Notes: a model not told the origin generated them from the letters alone. DNA of 64,000 bases from an uncultured Phycisphaerae bacterium (GCA_937928595.1 CALGJV010000026.1:62001-126000); one strand, 5' to 3'; numbered from the stretch's first letter, positions 7,061-15,370 are shown. Program-made: numbers and translations.

Positions 7061-9988
7061 TTACTCCAGCGCGTCCGCCAGGTACTCCACCACGTGCCGG
7101 GCCGGCACCCCCGTGTGGTGCTCGACGTGGTGCCGGCAACTGAAGCCCGAGATCGCGATCTGCGCCGCGCCCCGCGCGCGGATCGCCGGGAACAGCCGCT
7201 GCTCCCCCACCGCCCGCGCCACGTCGTAGTGCTCCACCTCGTGCCCGAACGAGCCCGCCATCCCGCAGCAGCCGCTGTTGATCTCGCGGGCCTGCCCGCC
7301 GGTGCACGCCGCCAGCACCTGCACCGCGTCGGCCGTGCCCAGCAGCGCCTTCTGGTGACAGTGTCCGTGGTACAGGAGCGGCGCGGCGCCGGCCCGGAAC
7401 CGCAGTGCGTCCGGCCGCTCGGCCAGTGCCCGCGCGACGAACTGCTCGATCGTCTGCGCCGCGGCGGCGATGCGCCGGGCCTCGGGCTTCCGCACCAGTT
7501 GCGGCAGCTCGTCGAGCAGGGTCGATACGCAGCTCGGCTCCGTGCCGACGATCGGCACGCCGTCCAGCGCGTACGGGGCCAGCACCGCCGTGTTGCGCTC
7601 GCACAGCGCCCGGGCGTCCTTCAGCAACCCCTTGCTGATCAGCGGGCGGCCGCAACAGCCGGTCGGCGGCGCCAGCACTTCGTAGCCCAGCGCCTCGAGT
7701 ACGCGGACGGCGGCCTGTCCGACCTGCGGCAGGTAGAAGTTCGTCCACGTGTCCACGAAGTACACGACCGGCGGCCGCGGCCCGGGCGGCGCCTGCACGC
7801 GCCGGTGCCGCGCGAACCACTGGCGGAACGTCGTGCGGGCGAAGCGCGGCGGCGGCACCCGCCGGTCGAGGCCGTACCAGTGCTCCAGGAGCACGCGCAC
7901 GGCGCGCGACTGCATGAGCCAGTTGCTCAGGGGCGCCAGACGGCTGCCCCACGCGGCCTGGTGCACCGAGGCCGCGATGAGCCGGCTGCGCCGCGGCACG
8001 CCCTGCCGCTCGTTGCGGTGGTGCAGCCACTCGGCTTTCAGCCGGGCCAGGTCCACGCCCGTCTGGCACTCCGTCTTGCACGCCTTGCACGCCAGGCACA
8101 GATCCATCACTTCGTCGAGCGCCGGATCCGCCAGCCCGTCCAGCAGGCCGCGGTTGCTCAGCGCCGCCCGCAGCGCGTTGGCCCGCGCCCGCGTCGTGTG
8201 CGTCTCGTCGCCCGTCGCCATGTACGACGGGCACATCGTGCCGACCAGGCGCTGGCGGCACTGCCCCAGCCCGCTGCACATCTCGGCCAGCCCGGCCATG
8301 CCGCCGTGTGCGCCGAAGTCGAGCAGCGTCGCCGGCTGCCGCGCCGCGTACCCCGCGCCGTACCGCAGGTTCTCGTCCATTGGCAGCGGCCGGACGATCT
8401 TGCCCGGGTTGAGCAGCCCCGCCGGGTCGAACGTGTCCTTGATCCGCTCGAACGCGGCCACGATCGTGCGGCCATACATCTTCTCCAGCCAGCAGGAGCG
8501 CACCAGACCGTCGCCGTGCTCGCCGGTCATCGTGCCGCCGAACTCGGCCGCGAGGCTGCTGACGCGCTCCGCGATGCGCCGCAGACGCGCGATGTCGTCG
8601 CGCTGCTTGAGGTTCAGGGCGGGGCGGATGTGGATGCAGCCCACGCTGGCATGCCCGTAGTAGCCCGCGTGCGCCGCGCCCTCCTCCTCGAGGATGCGCG
8701 CGAAGCGCACGGCGTAGTCGCGCAGGCGGTCCGGCTCGACCGCGGTGTCGTCCACGAAGTCCAGCGGCTGCTTGTCGCCGGGCCGCGACATGAGCAGCCC
8801 GGTGCCGGCCTTCCGCACGTCCCACACGTCCGCCTGTCGCGCGGCGTCGGTCAGGAGCGGCCAGGCGTAGCCCACCTTGCGAGCCTGCAAGTCGGCCCGC
8901 AGCGCCGCCAGCCGCCGCTCCACCGCGGCCGCGTCGTCCCCGTAGAACTCGACGATCAGGATGGCGGCCGGATCGCCTTCCAGGAAAGCGCGCTTGCGCT
9001 GCATCGTCGGGTTGTCGCGGGTCGCGTCGAGGATGAACTTGTCGACCAGCTCCACGGCCGCCGGCTGATGCGCGAGCAGCGCCGGCACGGCGCCCAGCGC
9101 CTCCAGCAGGTCGGCGAAGTGCGCGACCAGCAGCCCCTTCGCGGCTGGCAGCGGCACCAGCCGCAGCGTCGCCCCCACGACGATTCCCAGCGTTCCCTCG
9201 CTGCCGACGATCAGCGTCTCCAGGTTCAGGCGGCCGTCCACGGACCGCACGCGGTCGAGCGCGTAGCCGCCGTTGCGGCGCGAGACCGTCGGAAAGCGGG
9301 CCCTGATCTCGTCGGCCAGCTCGGTGACGACCGCCCCGACCACTTCCTCGCACCGCCGCGCGAGCGGATTGTCCGGCGGCGGGGCGCCGACGCCCCACGT
9401 GCAGCACGAACCGTCCGCCAGCACCACGTCCACGCTCAGCACGTGGTCGCAGGTGCGCCCGTAGATCAGCGAGTGCGCCCCGCAGGAATTGTTGCCGATC
9501 ATGCCCCCGATCGTGGCGCGGCTGCTGGTCGCGACGTCCGGCGCGAACTGCAGCCCGAGCGGCCGCAACCGGGCGTTCAGCTCGTCGAGCACGACGCCCG
9601 GCTCGACCCGCGCGACGCGCCGCGCCGCGTCGATCTCCAGCACGCGGTCGAGGTAGCGCGACAGATCCACCTGCACGCCGCGGTTGACCGTCCCGCCCGC
9701 GAGGCCCGTGCCCGCCCCGCGCGGCGTCACCGGCACGCCGTGCTGCGCCGCGATCCGGACCGTCGCCGCCACGTCGGCGACCGACCGGGGCAGCACGACG
9801 ACATCCGGCACGATCTCGTAGATGCTGGCGTCGGTGGCGTACAGCGCGCGGGCCAGCCGGTCGTCCCGCACGTCCCCCGCCAGCGTCCCCCGCAGCGCCT
9901 GCACAACCGCCGCCACCTTGTCGCTCGTCGGGCCCATGTCCGCTCCGCTTCGCGCGGCGGCCTCCGTCGGGCCGGGGGTCCGCGCCAC
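7061..9988 (-). CDS. FAD-linked oxidase / Fe-S 2-hydroxyacid dehydrogenase (YdiJ/GlcD-GlcF type)
   Basis: The 975-residue fusion oxidises a 2-hydroxyacid and passes electrons to Fe-S clusters. Residues from about 60 to 530 are a PCMH-type FAD domain ('VTPRGAGTGLAGGT', 'IGGMIGNNSCGAHSLIYG', 'GSEGTLGIV') and an FAD-oxidase C-terminal domain ending in 'TGEHGDG' and 'LLNPGKIV'. A ferredoxin-like segment 'CLACKACKTECQTGVDL' follows, then two CCG cysteine-rich repeats ('TGCCGRPLISKG' and 'NSGCCGMAGSFGHE'). The layout and length match E. coli YdiJ (1018 aa) and D-lactate, glycolate or D-2-hydroxyglutarate dehydrogenases; the substrate cannot be read from sequence. ATG at 9937 is an alternative start. 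It is divergent from rlmN. Confidence 0.92.
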   Translation of the reverse strand: MARTPGPTEAAARSGADMGPTSDKVAAVVQALRGTLAGDVRDDRLARALYATDASIYEIVPDVVVLPRSVADVAATVRIAAQHGVPVTPRGAGTGLAGGTVNRGVQVDLSRYLDRVLEIDAARRVARVEPGVVLDELNARLRPLGLQFAPDVATSSRATIGGMIGNNSCGAHSLIYGRTCDHVLSVDVVLADGSCCTWGVGAPPPDNPLARRCEEVVGAVVTELADEIRARFPTVSRRNGGYALDRVRSVDGRLNLETLIVGSEGTLGIVVGATLRLVPLPAAKGLLVAHFADLLEALGAVPALLAHQPAAVELVDKFILDATRDNPTMQRKRAFLEGDPAAILIVEFYGDDAAAVERRLAALRADLQARKVGYAWPLLTDAARQADVWDVRKAGTGLLMSRPGDKQPLDFVDDTAVEPDRLRDYAVRFARILEEEGAAHAGYYGHASVGCIHIRPALNLKQRDDIARLRRIAERVSSLAAEFGGTMTGEHGDGLVRSCWLEKMYGRTIVAAFERIKDTFDPAGLLNPGKIVRPLPMDENLRYGAGYAARQPATLLDFGAHGGMAGLAEMCSGLGQCRQRLVGTMCPSYMATGDETHTTRARANALRAALSNRGLLDGLADPALDEVMDLCLACKACKTECQTGVDLARLKAEWLHHRNERQGVPRRSRLIAASVHQAAWGSRLAPLSNWLMQSRAVRVLLEHWYGLDRRVPPPRFARTTFRQWFARHRRVQAPPGPRPPVVYFVDTWTNFYLPQVGQAAVRVLEALGYEVLAPPTGCCGRPLISKGLLKDARALCERNTAVLAPYALDGVPIVGTEPSCVSTLLDELPQLVRKPEARRIAAAAQTIEQFVARALAERPDALRFRAGAAPLLYHGHCHQKALLGTADAVQVLAACTGGQAREINSGCCGMAGSFGHEVEHYDVARAVGEQRLFPAIRARGAAQIAISGFSCRHHVEHHTGVPARHVVEYLADALE

Positions 9989-9995
9989 AACCGGC

Positions 9996-10001
9996 TACAA
10001 T
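9996..10001 (+). promoter_or_regulatory. Possible -10 box of rlmN
   Basis: TACAAT lies 68 bases upstream of the rlmN ATG in the divergent gap. The -35 region is poor. Confidence 0.3.
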
Positions 10002-10069
10002 AACCCCGCGCGGCGGCGGTGCAATCCGCCCGCCCGGCGCGCGCCCGGCCCCGCCGGAACCCGCGAGCG

Positions 10070-11125
10070 ATGGACGTTCTGGACCGCGAGTTCTGTGAAA
10101 TCGACACGGCGCTCGGCCTGCGCGCGCACCAGCGCAAACGGGTGCGGGCGGCGTATCGCCGCTTGCTGCACGGCGGCCCGCCCACCGACGGCGTGCCGCT
10201 CACCGCCGACATCCGCCCGGTCGTCCGCACGCTCGCCGACGGCGAGCTCCGCAAGTTCGTGCAGCGGACGGCCGACGGCCTCGAGATCGAGAGCGTCGTC
10301 GTGCCGATGCAGCGGCGCGGGGGTCAGTGGAAGACGCTGTGCGTGTCGTCGCAGATCGGCTGCGCCCGCGCGTGCCGGTTCTGCGAAACGGCGCAGCTTG
10401 GGCTCCTGCGCAACCTGACGGTTGCCGAGATTGTCGGGCAGGTCGCCGCCGCGCAGCGGGACTGCGGCCGGGTCCGCAACGTCGTGTTCATGGGCATGGG
10501 CGAGCCGCTCGACAACTTCGACGCCGTCGTCAAGGCGCTCCGCGTGCTCAGGGACCCCGCCGGCCTGTCCTTCGCGGCCGAACGCCTCACCATCTCGACC
10601 GTCGGCCGGACCGCGGGCATCCGCCGACTCGCGCAGCTCGGCTGGCGACGGCTCAATCTCGCCGTCTCGCTCAACGCCCCCAACGACGAGATCCGCTCGC
10701 GGATCATGCCCCACAACCGCTTCGAACCGATGGCCGAGCTCCGCGCCGCGCTGCTCGACTACCCGCTGCGCAACTGCCAGTACTTCATGATCGAGTACGT
10801 GCTCATCCCCGGCGTCAACGATGCCCACGCGCACGCGCTGGAGCTCGTCGAGTTCCTCCGGCCGCTCAAGGCCGTGGTCAACGTCATCCCCTACAACCCG
10901 CGCACCGCTTCACCCTGGCCCGCGCCCGCCGAGGAATCCGTCGTACGCTTTCTGAACTGGCTGGAAAGCGCCGGGCAGATGTGCAAGCGACGCCTGACCA
11001 AAGGCCGCGAACAGATGGCCGCCTGCGGGCAGCTCGGCAACCCGGAGCTGCGAACCGCCGCCCGCCGCGCAACGGTCCATCCGACGCGGGCGGCCGGAGA
11101 CGAACGCGGCGAGCGCGCGTCGTAG
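10070..11125 (+). CDS. rlmN: Radical SAM rRNA/tRNA adenine-C2 methyltransferase RlmN
   Basis: The 351-residue enzyme methylates C2 of adenosine 2503 in 23S rRNA and A37 of some tRNAs. The radical-SAM cluster motif CxxxCxxC is Cys98, Cys102 and Cys105 ('CARACRFC'). 'FMGMGEPLDN' is the typical SAM-binding GEP motif. Cys319 in 'EQMAACGQL' matches the methyl-carrying cysteine of the family. The RlmN-type C-terminus argues against the Cfr resistance branch, but the two are close. The start is the ATG at 10070; the frame before it is an unstructured GC-rich stretch. It converges with the sigma factor gene, about 80 bp apart. Confidence 0.94.
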   Translation: MDVLDREFCEIDTALGLRAHQRKRVRAAYRRLLHGGPPTDGVPLTADIRPVVRTLADGELRKFVQRTADGLEIESVVVPMQRRGGQWKTLCVSSQIGCARACRFCETAQLGLLRNLTVAEIVGQVAAAQRDCGRVRNVVFMGMGEPLDNFDAVVKALRVLRDPAGLSFAAERLTISTVGRTAGIRRLAQLGWRRLNLAVSLNAPNDEIRSRIMPHNRFEPMAELRAALLDYPLRNCQYFMIEYVLIPGVNDAHAHALELVEFLRPLKAVVNVIPYNPRTASPWPAPAEESVVRFLNWLESAGQMCKRRLTKGREQMAACGQLGNPELRTAARRATVHPTRAAGDERGERAS

Positions 11126-11204
11126 TCGGCGCGCGTTCGCCGTCGCGGCACCCCCGGGGCCCGGCCGGGGCGGTTATAACCCGGGGACCGTGGCTCCATC
11201 ATCT

Positions 11205-12209
11205 CTACGAGGCCGCGAGGAGGCGCCGCTCGAGCTCCGCCCGCAGCTTCAGCATGGCCTGGTTCTGGATCTGCCGCACGCGCTCCTTGCTCACGCCGAG
11301 CGACACGCCGACCTGGTCGAGCGTGCGACGGCGGGCACCGGACCGCCCGGCATCCTCCTCGGACTGTCCAAGCGCGAACCGCGCGCTCAGAACACGCTGC
11401 TCGACGGGGCTCAGGTCGGCGGTGTTCTCGAACAGGATGCGCTTGAGCTCGTCGATGCACTCGTGCTCGATGCGCTCGCGCTTCACGTCGAGGTAGTCGC
11501 TGCGCTCGAGCGCCGGGTCGTACGGGGTCGGAAACTGCACCCGGTACCGGGTCGACTTCGCCGCCGCCCGCGAGAAGCTCGCCAGGATCGCCCGGCACGC
11601 ATATGTGCTGAACTTGAAGCCGCGCGACACGTCGAACTTGTCCACGCACCGCAGCAGCGCCAGGTTCCCCTCGCACACCAGCTCGCTGATCTCGGTGCTC
11701 GAGTTCCGCGAACGCCGGGCCATCGCCAGCACCAGCGACGTGTTCGCCCGCACAATGTCCCCGCGCAGACGATCCGCCAGCCGCGCCCAATGCAACAAGT
11801 CCCGCGTCGCCCCGAGCGTCAGCCGCCGCCCCCGGTGAGCGTGCAGCATGCGCATGACACGGTAACGGCAATAGTTGAACCGCAGGAACAGCGTCCGCTC
11901 GGCGCGCGCCGTCAACACCTCCGTCGGCGCGACGTAGTCCGGATCGTCCGCCTCCTCCGCGACAAGCGGCACGGGTCGGGTCAGAAACGCCGGCAGATCC
12001 TCGTCCGACCCCGGCCACGTCGAGCGCCGGAAGATCGGGTTGTAAACGCATTCGGCCGGCGCACCCAGCAACGACATCAGCAGCGTGCGGTCGGCCGGAT
12101 TGAAGCGCGACAGAATCGATTCGACCGGCGGTCGGGCAGTCGGCCGAATGCGCCGGACGTTGGCGGCCGGCCGGGGCTTGTTGGCGACGTTGAGGGCGGG
12201 CTTCTTCAT
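11205..12209 (-). CDS. Sigma-70 family RNA polymerase sigma factor, atypical
   Basis: The 334-residue protein has a sigma region 2 ('ELVCEGNLALLRCVDKFDVSRGFKFSTYACRAI' spans the core-binding and -10 recognition parts; quoted pieces: ELVCEGNLALL, GFKFSTYA) and a region 4 helix-turn-helix ('TLDQVGVSLGVSKERVRQIQ'). Where housekeeping sigmas have aromatic residues for -10 melting (FSTYAYWWI), this has CRAI, so promoter choice or melting should differ. The first 100 residues are unlike region 1. The ATG at 12207-12209 is preferred because GAGGGAG lies about nine bases upstream; a start 60 bases earlier is possible. The upstream region has a dyad that overlaps the likely promoter, suggesting repression. 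Confidence 0.87.
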   Translation of the reverse strand: MKKPALNVANKPRPAANVRRIRPTARPPVESILSRFNPADRTLLMSLLGAPAECVYNPIFRRSTWPGSDEDLPAFLTRPVPLVAEEADDPDYVAPTEVLTARAERTLFLRFNYCRYRVMRMLHAHRGRRLTLGATRDLLHWARLADRLRGDIVRANTSLVLAMARRSRNSSTEISELVCEGNLALLRCVDKFDVSRGFKFSTYACRAILASFSRAAAKSTRYRVQFPTPYDPALERSDYLDVKRERIEHECIDELKRILFENTADLSPVEQRVLSARFALGQSEEDAGRSGARRRTLDQVGVSLGVSKERVRQIQNQAMLKLRAELERRLLAAS

Positions 12210-12340
12210 GATTCGCACTCCCTCGGCGGCGAGTTCGCCGCGCTGGCCGTAGAACGGCGGGTTCAGCACTGACTAAAACCGGACTGGGTCTGTCCTGATT
12301 CCACTCCAAACGCCAAAATAGCACCTAAACCGTACTAGTT

Positions 12341-12365
12341 AGTATAACACCACTTTCGGGAACTT
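12341..12365 (-). promoter_or_regulatory. Predicted promoter of the sigma factor gene
   Basis: Read on the minus strand, CTAACA is followed after 18 bases by TATACT (12341-12346). Transcription would start near 12334, giving a leader of about 125 nt. The -35 lies in the loop of the TTTCGGG/CCCGAAA dyad. Confidence 0.4.
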
Positions 12366-12377
12366 GTTAGCCCGAAA
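12354..12377. promoter_or_regulatory. Operator-like dyad over the sigma factor promoter
   Basis: TTTCGGG (12354-12360) and CCCGAAA (12371-12377) are perfect inverted 7-mers separated by 10 bases. The dyad covers the putative -35 and part of the spacer, the classical place for a dimeric repressor. The following T-rich stretch on the plus strand also makes it terminator-like for plus-strand transcripts, but no gene reads into it. Confidence 0.45.
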
Positions 12378-12463
12378 TGGAATTTTTCCGGTCCTCTATA
12401 CCTCATCCTTGATACGCCGCACCGTCGCCAAGGTGCGCGGCACGGCGAATTGTTCATAAGTCA

Positions 12464-12482
12464 TTATTTCATAATGAAATAA
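12464..12482. promoter_or_regulatory. Perfect 19-bp palindrome
   Basis: TTATTTCATAATGAAATAA is two 9-bp arms around one central base. It sits in the AT-rich gap, 166 bp before the lipoprotein start and outside the predicted sigma promoter. Its form fits a binding site for a dimeric helix-turn-helix regulator. Confidence 0.5.
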
Positions 12483-12631
12483 GGCAGAACGCACGCCTAT
12501 GGACACACGCCCGTCAGTCGGGACCCCGATGCACATATCTTCCGTGCGCGATTCCAGGCGCGTCGCCGGTGTCCTGTCGTAATAGGCGTTGCGGCTCGAC
12601 CTCCTCCGCACCACCATTCGCCGTCCTTTCG

Positions 12632-12637
12632 TATAAT
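12632..12637 (+). promoter_or_regulatory. Consensus -10 box just before the HEAT-like lipoprotein gene
   Basis: A perfect TATAAT ends 10 bases before the ATG at 12648. Transcription from it would start within a few bases of the ATG, so the mRNA would be nearly leaderless. No good -35 is visible. Confidence 0.35.
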
Positions 12638-12647
12638 CTTCGCACCC

Positions 12648-13064
12648 ATGTCCAACGGAGCCTTCACCCGCGCGTGTCTCATGGGCATTGCCCTCTCGCT
12701 GGCCGCCGCCGGCTGCCGGTCCGCCGCGCAGAACCGCGCCCAGCTTCAGTCGCCGAATCCCGTGGACCGCGCCAAGGCCGCGGTCGTGGCGGCGGAACGG
12801 AAAGACCGCGACGCGGTGCATGCCCTGATCGGCCTGCTCGACGACCCCGAAATCGCAGTGCGGCTCTATGCGATCGAGGCGCTGCGGCGGCTCACGGGCA
12901 ACGACTACGGGTACCGGTACTACGCGTCGGATGCGGACCGGGCCGCGGCCATCGCCCGGTGGCAGGCCGCAGCCCGCTCGGGCGAGTTGACCCTCGGCGG
13001 TACGACCGACCGATCCCGCGCGAACCCCGATTCTCCGTCGCCGGACTCCCGGCCGGCCTCCTGA
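12648..13064 (+). CDS. Small HEAT-like lipoprotein
   Basis: The 138-residue protein starts with a clear lipoprotein signal, 'MGIALSLAAAGC', with the lipobox cysteine near residue 23. The body is helical and has one HEAT-repeat-like unit: 'AVHALIGLLDDPEIAVRLYAIEALRRLTG' is the A/B helix pair (shown in pieces: ALIGLLDDPEIAVRLYAIEA). HEAT repeats bind other proteins. The C-terminus is polar and disordered. There is no Shine-Dalgarno; the strong -10 box close to the ATG suggests a near-leaderless transcript. Function unknown. Confidence 0.75.
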   Translation: MSNGAFTRACLMGIALSLAAAGCRSAAQNRAQLQSPNPVDRAKAAVVAAERKDRDAVHALIGLLDDPEIAVRLYAIEALRRLTGNDYGYRYYASDADRAAAIARWQAAARSGELTLGGTTDRSRANPDSPSPDSRPAS

Positions 13065-13168
13065 GCAGCGCGTCGGACGCGCTACCGGCTGGGCACGGCT
13101 GGCGTCGCGACCACGGCGCGGCGAGAATCGGCAGACCACGTGGAACGCCCACGGCGCCGGAGGCCTGT

Positions 13169-13525
13169 GTGAGCAGCGACGCAGCCCACCCGCTCGAGAT
13201 CGAACGCGTGACGCTGGACGGGCAGGAGGTGCTCCGGGTCCGCGGGGAAGTGGACCTGCGAACCGCGCCCGAATTCCGCCGTTTCCTGGCCGGCGAGGCG
13301 CGCCATGTGCAAGGCGGGCGGATGCTGCTCGATCTCGCGAGCGTGGCCCACATGGACTCCTCCGGCATCGGCACGCTGGTCTACGTCAAGCGCGAGCTCG
13401 AGCGCAACGGCGGCCGCCTCATCCTCATCGGCCTGACGAGCCAGGTCCGTAGCCTGTTCCAGGTGACGCAGCTCGAGCGCTTCTTCACGATCGTGTCGTC
13501 GCTGGGAGAGGTGCCCAAGCCGTGA
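13169..13525 (+). CDS. STAS-domain protein (anti-sigma factor antagonist / MlaB-like)
   Basis: The 118-residue product is a single STAS domain. The conserved 'HMDSSGIGTLVYVKREL' carries the serine that anti-anti-sigma proteins of the SpoIIAA type have phosphorylated by a partner-switching kinase. The GTG at 13169 is the best start: GGAGG at 13159-13163 is five bases upstream. It overlaps the next gene, an MlaE permease, by four bases (GTGA). In Mla lipid-transport systems a STAS protein (MlaB) binds the ATPase, so two roles are open: a regulator of a sigma-factor switch, or an MlaB-like subunit. Context favours the second; the intact DSSG favours the first. Confidence 0.85.
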   Translation: MSSDAAHPLEIERVTLDGQEVLRVRGEVDLRTAPEFRRFLAGEARHVQGGRMLLDLASVAHMDSSGIGTLVYVKRELERNGGRLILIGLTSQVRSLFQVTQLERFFTIVSSLGEVPKP

Positions 13526-14379
13526 GCGCCCCGGCGCCGCCAAGCGGGGCCGCCGCCTGGCGCCGCGGCCCGGAGGCCGTGGGCCGGCTGGTGCGCGGCG
13601 GGGTTGCGGCCCTGGGACGTGGCGTGCGCTACGTCGGCGGCCTGACGCGGCTCTACGGCACGGCGGCACGCCGCGCGCCGCGCTCCGCCCGCGGAGGGGC
13701 CCTGGGACTCTCGTGGCGCGCGCTGAGCGACCAGGCCGTCCGCGTGGGGGTGCGCAGCATTCCCATCGTCGTGCTCGTGCAGGTGTTCATCGGCATTATC
13801 CTCGCGCTGAACCTCGCGCCGACCCTGGCCACCTACGGCCAGCTCGAGCGCGTCGCCGACGTCGTCGCGATCGCCGTCTTCCGCGAGCTGGGCCCGCTCA
13901 TCACCGCCGTCATCCTCAGCGGCTTCGCCGGCGCGTCCATCGCGGCCGAACTCGGGGCGATGGTCGAGGGCGAGGAGATCAAGGCGTTGCGGGCGCACGC
14001 CCTCGATCCCATCCGCTTCCTCGTCGTGCCGCGGGTCCTCAGCACGACGATCATGCTCGTTGCGCTCACGGTGCTCGCGGACGCGGTCGGCGTGCTCGGC
14101 GGCCTGGGCACGGCCGTGTTCGTCCTCGGTGTCAGCCCGAACACGTATCTCGACCTCACGCAGCAGGCGCTCACGCTCGGCGACTACTTCACGGGCCTGT
14201 CGAAAGCGGGCGTGTTCGGCCTGCTCATCGCCGGGCTGGCTTGTTACGAGGGCCTGAACGTCCACGGCGGCGCCGAGGGCGTCGGCCGCGCCACGACGAC
14301 GACCGTCGTCAAGAGTATCGTGGGGCTGATCGGCGCGGACTGCCTCTTCACCGTGGTGTTCTACGCGCTGGGGTGGTGA
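13522..14379 (+). CDS. mlaE: MlaE/YrbE-family ABC transporter permease
   Basis: The 285-residue integral membrane protein belongs to the permease family of phospholipid/lipid (Mla, Mce) ABC transporters. After a basic, Ala-rich N-terminus of about 75 residues come about five hydrophobic segments. The family core is clear: 'FRELGPLITAVILSGFAGAS', 'IAAELGAMVEGEEIKAL' and 'GLLIAGLACYEGLNVHGGA'. It would sit in the inner membrane with an MlaF ATPase and an MlaD substrate-binding protein, neither of which lies in this window. The GTG start at 13522 overlaps the STAS stop, and its own stop overlaps the next gene, so translation is probably coupled throughout. Confidence 0.92.
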   Translation: MSAPAPPSGAAAWRRGPEAVGRLVRGGVAALGRGVRYVGGLTRLYGTAARRAPRSARGGALGLSWRALSDQAVRVGVRSIPIVVLVQVFIGIILALNLAPTLATYGQLERVADVVAIAVFRELGPLITAVILSGFAGASIAAELGAMVEGEEIKALRAHALDPIRFLVVPRVLSTTIMLVALTVLADAVGVLGGLGTAVFVLGVSPNTYLDLTQQALTLGDYFTGLSKAGVFGLLIAGLACYEGLNVHGGAEGVGRATTTTVVKSIVGLIGADCLFTVVFYALGW

Positions 14380-15338
14380 CCGTGCCGCTCGTGCTTGGCA
14401 TCGATGAAGCCGGTTACGGCCCGCTGCTCGGCCCGCTGATCATCGGCGCCACCCTCTGGCGCTGCGCGCTGCGCCCCGCCGACGCCGACCTCTGGCAGCG
14501 CCTGGACACCGCCGTCACCCGGGCCGCCGGCCGCCGCGACAGCCGGCTCGTCGTGGACGATTCCAAGCGTGTCTTCGATCGCGGCCGCGGGCCGGCCTCG
14601 CTCGAGCGCACGGTCCTGGCTTTCGCGGACGCGGTGGGCGTGCCGCACGGGACGCTCGGCGAGTTCGTCACCGCCCTCGCGGGCGTGCCGCTCGGCAGCG
14701 TGTGCCCGTGGTACGCCGATCTCGGCCGGCGCCTGCCGGTCGCTGCTGCCCCGGACGCGCATGCCGGCGCGAGAGAGCGGCTCGTCGCGACGATGACGGC
14801 CGCCCGGGCCGCGTGCATCGCGCTGCGGGCCGAAGTCCTGCCCGAGGATCTGTACAATCGCCGCGTCGCCGCGACCCGCAACAAGGCGGCCGTCCTGCTC
14901 GAATCCGTCCTGCGGCTCGTGCACTGGGCCGGCGCCCGCGCCGCGCGCCAGGACCTGTACGTCGTCGTCGACCGGCTCGGCGGCCGGGCGGATTATCGCA
15001 GCGTGCTGCTGGCCGCCTTTCCCGAGCGTCACCTGCACGTCGTGGCTGAAGAGGAGGGCCGCAGCGCATACCGCCTGGCGGACGCGACCAGCGACTGGCA
15101 CCTCGAGTTCGTCGTGGACGGCGACCAGCGGTACCTGCCGATCGCGCTGGCCAGCATGCTGGCCAAGTACCTCCGCGAGCTGCTCATGCACGAGTTCAAC
15201 GCTTTCTGGCGCGGCGTGGTGCCGGGCGTCCAGCCGACGGCGGGCTACCACACCGACGCACAGCGCTTCCTGGCCGACATCCGGCCGGGGTTGGCGCGGG
15301 CAGCCGTCGCGGCGAATGAGTTCGTCCGCGCCCGCTGA
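14376..15338 (+). CDS. Divergent RNase HII-like protein
   Basis: The 320-residue protein has an RNase H-like fold related to RNase HII. It opens with 'GIDEAGYGPLLGPLIIGA', matching the family's GxDExGxGPLxGP metal-binding strand, then 'VVDDSKRVF' (the DSK motif) and a later 'VVVDRLGGRADY' that could supply the next catalytic Asp. A conserved-looking 'SMLAKYLREL' resembles the RNase HII SxxAK helix. It is about 100 residues longer than normal RNase HII, with an insertion in the middle, so the activity should not be assumed. The GTG at 14376 overlaps the mlaE stop (GTGA); GTG at 14382 is an alternative. Confidence 0.75.
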   Translation: MTVPLVLGIDEAGYGPLLGPLIIGATLWRCALRPADADLWQRLDTAVTRAAGRRDSRLVVDDSKRVFDRGRGPASLERTVLAFADAVGVPHGTLGEFVTALAGVPLGSVCPWYADLGRRLPVAAAPDAHAGARERLVATMTAARAACIALRAEVLPEDLYNRRVAATRNKAAVLLESVLRLVHWAGARAARQDLYVVVDRLGGRADYRSVLLAAFPERHLHVVAEEEGRSAYRLADATSDWHLEFVVDGDQRYLPIALASMLAKYLRELLMHEFNAFWRGVVPGVQPTAGYHTDAQRFLADIRPGLARAAVAANEFVRAR

Positions 15339-15364
15339 CGCGCCACCCGGCGGTGACTTCTCCG

Positions 15365-15370
15365 TACAAT
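15365..15370 (+). promoter_or_regulatory. Possible -10 box
   Basis: TACAAT lies 41 bases before the ATG of the large secreted protein. The -35 region is poor. Confidence 0.25.

Larger units (their letters stand above)
12210..12647. other. AT-rich divergent regulatory region
   Basis: About 440 bp separate the sigma factor (-) from the lipoprotein (+). Its middle is visibly AT-rich compared with everything around it. It holds a predicted minus-strand promoter with a 7-bp dyad (12341-12377), a separate perfect 19-bp palindrome (12464-12482), and a TATAAT just before the plus-strand gene. No gene on either strand is convincing. Confidence 0.6.

Noticed and set aside
12396-13139. 247-residue minus-strand frame covering the AT-rich gap and the lipoprotein
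   Set aside because: Low-complexity Arg-rich sequence, overlapping a plus-strand lipoprotein with a clear signal peptide and a palindrome; no ribosome site.
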